Shown piece after piece: positions 6,937-9,258 of a stretch of 9,258 nt of DNA. The DNA comes from Pseudomonadota bacterium (GTDB lineage: Bacteria > Pseudomonadota > Alphaproteobacteria > Rhizobiales > Rhizobiaceae). The DNA lies in assembly GCA_023416545.1 (NCBI GenBank), contig JAEZHO010000089.1, positions 1-9,258 of the forward strand, written 5' to 3'. Numbering within the stretch: the first letter of the stretch is position 1; each line of letters begins with the position of its first letter. A program made the translations under genes and the position numbers. Below the pieces are notes generated by a model. The model saw only the letters and a list, made by a program, of their open reading frames with translations, was not told the origin of the DNA and ran no database searches.

Positions 6937-6952
6937 TTAATAGTTGATTAAC
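6937..6952. promoter_or_regulatory. Full CtrA-type binding box upstream of rem (TTAA-N7-TTAAC)
   Basis: TTAA (6937-6940), seven bases, TTAAC (6948-6952) exactly fits the consensus for the alphaproteobacterial cell-cycle regulator CtrA. The centre is about 100 bases before the rem ATG, a place where an activator or repressor site of a rem promoter would be expected. Two further TTAACC half-sites (6924-6929 and 7022-7027) lie in the same gap. AT-rich intergenic DNA produces TTAA by chance, but the exact spacing plus the terminal C makes this better than background. I could not define clear -35 and -10 elements beside it. Confidence 0.55.
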
Positions 6953-6980
6953 CAGTGGCTCCTGATTTGCACTAGATATA

Positions 6981-7011
6981 GTGCCCCTCGGCGAGAGGGG
7001 CACAATTTTTT
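6981..7011 (+). terminator. Rho-independent terminator-like hairpin reading on the plus strand
   Basis: GTGCCCCTC (6981-6989) and GAGGGGCAC (6995-7003) form a perfect 9-bp GC-rich stem with loop GGCGA, followed by AA and six T (7006-7011). This is a textbook intrinsic terminator for plus-strand transcription. Read on the minus strand, as downstream of the transglycosylase, the stem is followed by TATATCTAG, a poor T-tract, so it would be at best a weak terminator for that operon. No plus-strand gene ends here within the window, so what it terminates is unknown; a short antisense or small RNA is one option. Confidence 0.75.
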
Positions 7012-7021
7012 CTGTGATAAA

Positions 7022-7027
7022 TTAACC
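7022..7027 (+). promoter_or_regulatory. Third TTAACC half-site near the rem control region
   Basis: ATTAACCG contains TTAACC, as do the sites at 6924 and 6948. It lies beyond the hairpin, about 180 bases from the rem start. Listed only because it belongs to the same cluster of CtrA-like half-sites; it may be chance. Confidence 0.25.
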
Positions 7028-7122
7028 GTTCTTGCTTCTGGCACTTGCGTCGCCCAATTTTGCCTCAAAGTTTCGAAGCACGGATTTGCGGTCTCCGCGC
7101 AGGCAAATACACGCTCAGGTTG

Positions 7123-7698
7123 TCAATTCGCGCAGAAGGCCGAGGCGTTGGACGTCCACTTTCCGTAGCCCGTGGCGACCAGATTACCGATCACGCGGCA
7201 AACATATTTCTTCTGGGCGGGATCGTTATTGGGCCCCGCATGGTATCGCGCCACCGCCATGGTCCATGTCTCGTGACGGTTGTGGAGGTTGCGCAGGAAC
7301 TTCGCGGCATACTCCACGTTGCGCCTGGGCTCGAACATCTCTTCCGCGGACGAGAAGTTCTCGCCGTGGAAATGGTGGTTGATCTGCATGCATCCGATGT
7401 CGATGAGCTTGCGCCCCTCACGCCGCGCGGCCTCGAAAACGCCAAGCGCCTCCTGTGTCGAGGCGGGGTAATAGGCCTTTCCCTCGACATTCATGGCGTA
7501 GGCATAGAGGCTTCCCTTGCGCCCGGTCTCGGTGAGGCCGACCGAATAGAGGATGCCCTCGGGCACCCCGTATTTGGCAGCGGCCGCCTGGATCTCGCGC
7601 TCGCAGGCCCCTGCAGAGGCCATTGCGTCAGAGGTAAAGCTGGCCGTTGCGAGCCCCGACAGGATCAGAAGAAACAATCTTGTCCGCGCCCAGTTCAT
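7123..7698 (-). CDS. Secreted flagellar lytic transglycosylase (SLT family)
   Basis: Lytic transglycosylases cleave peptidoglycan between MurNAc and GlcNAc; a flagellum-linked one opens the wall for the rod, as SltF does in Rhodobacter. The 191 residues start with a signal peptide: MNWARTR, hydrophobic LFLLILSGLATA, and a likely cleavage after A25-M26-A27. The mature part shows the SLT-type lysozyme fold pattern: likely catalytic E57 in GLTETGRKG, GCMQIN at 102-107, NVEYAAKFLRNL at 127-138 and AVARYHAG at 148-155. This matches the gene often listed as orf38 between motD/fliK and rem in S. meliloti. The ATG at 7698 has GGAAGGG (7708-7714) nine bases upstream and preserves the signal peptide, so the first 71 bases overlap the end of fliK in another frame. 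Upstream extension of the frame lies wholly within fliK and is not believable. Substrate role is by family; link to the flagellum is by context. Confidence 0.9.
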   Translation of the reverse strand: MNWARTRLFLLILSGLATASFTSDAMASAGACEREIQAAAAKYGVPEGILYSVGLTETGRKGSLYAYAMNVEGKAYYPASTQEALGVFEAARREGRKLIDIGCMQINHHFHGENFSSAEEMFEPRRNVEYAAKFLRNLHNRHETWTMAVARYHAGPNNDPAQKKYVCRVIGNLVATGYGKWTSNASAFCAN

Positions 7699-9025
7699 TC
7701 CCGTCTGCCCTTCCGTCCATCGCGGTATCGAACCCCGGTTGCTGCTGCTCCCGGTTCTGTGCATTGCCGTTCTTCTCCCCGTTCCCCGCCATCTGCTGAC
7801 CGGTCGCGGCATTCTGCTGTCCCTTCTGCTGGTCGGTTTCGGACGTGGAGGAAATGTTGATGGTCACCTGGTCGACGGAGAAGCCATGCGACTTCAACGC
7901 GTCGAGCATGCCCTTGCTATCCTCGCTCAGCTGCCGGTATGCCGCCCGTGTTTCCACGGTAAGATGAACGTGCAACTCCTCGCCGATCAGCCGCAGGGTT
8001 GCGGTCACCGTACCGAGGTCATGGGGCGTCATCTGCAGTTTCAGCATCTGCACGGCGGAGCCTGTCGCCCGGCCGGCGAGTGTGTCGGAGCCCACTTCAC
8101 CCGACCGCATGGCCGAGGACCATCCCGGGTCACCGGTGATGCCGGCCAGCAGCGAAGTGCTGTTGGAGGTAGGCGCAAGCCCCAGGAAGCGCCGGGATTC
8201 GACGATCGAGACGTTTTCGATTGCGGCGGCGTTGCCGCGCTTCTCGCCGACGTTTTCGCGCGGGTTCGCAGCGCGCGTCAGTTCAGCAGCGACATCCCCG
8301 CCCTTGCCGTCAGAAAAACGAAATCCGCGTGCGGGCTCGGGGGCATCGCCCAGTTCGGTGGTCGGCATTTCCAGGGTCTCGCCGTCTGCGGCCGTTCCCC
8401 GAAGCAAGGCGGTGGCAGCCGATCCGGCGCGCGCTCCCCCGTCTCGCTCCGATGTGCGCCCTTCCCCGGCAGTCGCGTTTCGGCCGGAAGCAGCCAAGGC
8501 CTGTGCGGGTCCGGCAAGCATGCTCAGGAGTTCCGACGCTCCCTGAACCTCACCGGTCTCGGGAAGCGCGTTCGCTTCGGAGGAAACCGCGCTTTCGTCA
8601 GACGGTCGCGCTGGCTCTTCGCTCGCGTCCTTGGTCGCCACGACCGCAATCAGTCCGCGCTTCGGATCGACAACGCCAGCGGGATCGACCTGCTTTGTGT
8701 TCAGTCCCGCCTGGGAGACAGATATCCGGGAGGAAGCCGTCTCGGCGAGCCCATGCCGGGTTACGAGAGCAAACTTGCTGATACGGCTCACGACAGGCGC
8801 AGGCGAATTCCCCTCGCCAGCCGTGACGTCCTTCTCCCGGCTCCCTTCGCCATGAGCATCGGCTTCGGCGCCGGCCTGCGGCTTTCCCTCATCGGCGCCG
8901 CGTCCGCTCAATCGTGTCAAGGCGCCGGAGAACCCGGCGTCGCCATCTTCGGAATGGCCCGATCGCGCCGAACCCCTGACCGCAGGCTCGGACGTCGCTG
9001 CCTTGGATAGACCATCCAGCATCAT
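7628..9025 (-). CDS. fliK: Flagellar hook-length control protein FliK (rhizobial MotD)
   Basis: FliK is exported during hook growth, measures its length and switches the export gate to late substrates. In rhizobia the gene was first named motD. The 465-residue product is mostly low-complexity and probably disordered (residues 1-320, rich in Ala, Gly, Ser, Glu, Arg). A conserved C-terminal flagellar hook domain follows at about 324-392: MLKLQMTPHDLGTVTATLRL, then LHVHLTVETRAAYRQLSED (351-369) and LDALKSHGFSVDQVTIN. The LGTV plus VHLTVE pattern is the hallmark of FliK C-domains. After it comes a Gln/Asn-rich tail (about 398-432). ATG codons at 9025 and 9022 are both possible; I chose 9025, with GGAAGG nine bases upstream and ATGA overlap with the motC stop. 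The 3' end overlaps the transglycosylase gene by 71 bases. Identification rests on the C-domain plus order. Confidence 0.92.
   Translation of the reverse strand: MMLDGLSKAATSEPAVRGSARSGHSEDGDAGFSGALTRLSGRGADEGKPQAGAEADAHGEGSREKDVTAGEGNSPAPVVSRISKFALVTRHGLAETASSRISVSQAGLNTKQVDPAGVVDPKRGLIAVVATKDASEEPARPSDESAVSSEANALPETGEVQGASELLSMLAGPAQALAASGRNATAGEGRTSERDGGARAGSAATALLRGTAADGETLEMPTTELGDAPEPARGFRFSDGKGGDVAAELTRAANPRENVGEKRGNAAAIENVSIVESRRFLGLAPTSNSTSLLAGITGDPGWSSAMRSGEVGSDTLAGRATGSAVQMLKLQMTPHDLGTVTATLRLIGEELHVHLTVETRAAYRQLSEDSKGMLDALKSHGFSVDQVTINISSTSETDQQKGQQNAATGQQMAGNGEKNGNAQNREQQQPGFDTAMDGRADGNELGADKIVSSDPVGARNGQLYL
7708..7714 (-). promoter_or_regulatory. Ribosome binding site of the transglycosylase gene, inside fliK
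   Basis: GGAAGGG on the minus strand lies nine bases before the ATG at 7698, inside the fliK coding region. It supports a start that overlaps fliK rather than one after the fliK stop, since a later start would remove the signal peptide. Confidence 0.65.
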
Positions 9026-9258
9026 TGAACTACGCCTTCCTGTTTCAGAAGATCGTCGATCTCGTTCAGCTTGGAGCGACCGGATTCGACAAAGGTCTGA
9101 ATTTCGGGATCAATCTCGATGCCGCTCGCTGCGGGCGCCGGGAGCGCCACGACTGCAGAACCCGGATCTTCATTCCCGGGTGACGCATCCATGTTCTGGG
9201 CGTCCGATCGAGGCTCGACTTTGACGCCTGCATCTTGTGCGAAGCTGTCCGCTGTCGG
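9022..9258 (-). CDS. motC: C-terminal end of a motility protein, probably MotC (cut by window edge)
   Basis: Only the last 78 residues and the stop are present; the rest lies beyond base 9258. The part seen is acidic and Pro/Ala-rich at first (about PGNEDPGSAVVALPAPAASG in its middle) and ends in a helical stretch with IDPEIQTFVESGRSKLNEID near the end, then DLLKQEGVVQ. I do not recognise a domain in this piece. The name comes from position: in S. meliloti, motC lies directly before motD/fliK. There, MotC is a periplasmic protein thought to act with MotB in the stator. Its stop TGA shares ATGA with the fliK start, indicating a joint operon. A different flagellar gene in this place cannot be excluded from 78 residues. 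Confidence 0.65.
   Translation of the reverse strand, partial: PTADSFAQDAGVKVEPRSDAQNMDASPGNEDPGSAVVALPAPAASGIEIDPEIQTFVESGRSKLNEIDDLLKQEGVVQ

Larger units (their letters stand above)
6843..7122. promoter_or_regulatory. Intergenic control region of rem (280 bases, no gene seen)
   Basis: The gap between the transglycosylase stop and the rem start is AT-richer than the surrounding genes. It contains, from the rem side, the rem ribosome site (GGAGG), the 9-bp tandem repeat, the CtrA-type box and half-sites, and a strong hairpin with a T-run on the plus strand. A rem promoter must lie here if rem is transcribed on its own, as known in S. meliloti, where VisN/VisR act upstream of rem. I see no convincing protein-coding frame; the plus-strand open frames there have no ribosome site and no recognisable product. 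Confidence 0.65.

Noticed and set aside
6944..7168. A 74-codon plus-strand open frame across the rem control region
   Set aside because: It runs through the terminator hairpin, has no good ribosome site and its product has no recognisable features.
7553..9010. A 485-codon open frame on the plus strand, antisense to fliK and the transglycosylase start
   Set aside because: The minus-strand FliK has a conserved hook domain; the plus frame has low-complexity Arg/Gly/Ser content and no domain.
1..9258. Mobile elements, CRISPR arrays, tRNA or rRNA genes
   Set aside because: I saw no transposase, repeat-spacer pattern, terminal inverted repeats, or RNA gene sequence; the cluster is in an uninterrupted conserved order.

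Overview
The window is a stretch of a flagellar gene cluster from an alphaproteobacterium of the rhizobial type (Rhizobium/Sinorhizobium/Agrobacterium group). The placement rests on gene content and order. Reading leftward on the minus strand it runs motC end, fliK (motD), a lytic transglycosylase, rem, flgE, flgK, flgL, flaF, flbT, flgD, fliQ, flhA start, the order known from Sinorhizobium meliloti. Rem, FlaF and FlbT are typical of this group. The DNA is GC-rich and I see no sign of transfer. The genus cannot be fixed from the sequence alone.

Every gene I can support is on the minus strand. 9258-9022 holds the C-terminal end of a MotC-like protein. 9025-7628 is fliK, the hook-length control protein, sharing ATGA with motC. 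7698-7123 is a secreted lytic transglycosylase that begins inside the last 71 bases of fliK. 7122-6843 is the only gene-free stretch near 300 bases. It holds a strong hairpin with a T-tract on the plus strand, a full CtrA-type box (TTAA-N7-TTAAC), two more TTAACC half-sites and a 9-bp tandem repeat. It is most likely the control region of rem (6842-6171), an OmpR-like motility activator. After about 100 bases come flgE, flgK, flgL, flaF, flbT, flgD, fliQ and flhA, with gaps from -10 to about 100 bases. flgE through fliQ looks like one operon; flhA follows after a 97-base gap.

The genes form one pathway. FliQ and FlhA are parts of the export gate. FlgD caps the growing hook and FlgE is the hook subunit. 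FliK measures the hook. FlgK and FlgL join hook to filament. The transglycosylase opens peptidoglycan for the rod. FlaF and FlbT tune flagellin production, MotC works with the periplasmic part of the motor, and Rem switches on the later genes.

I did not find a clearly new system. The points most worth a second look are the CtrA-type box upstream of rem, a glutamate where the Rem receiver domain should carry its phosphorylated aspartate, an unusually long FlgE with repeated middle-domain segments, and a plus-strand terminator with no plus-strand gene in front of it.
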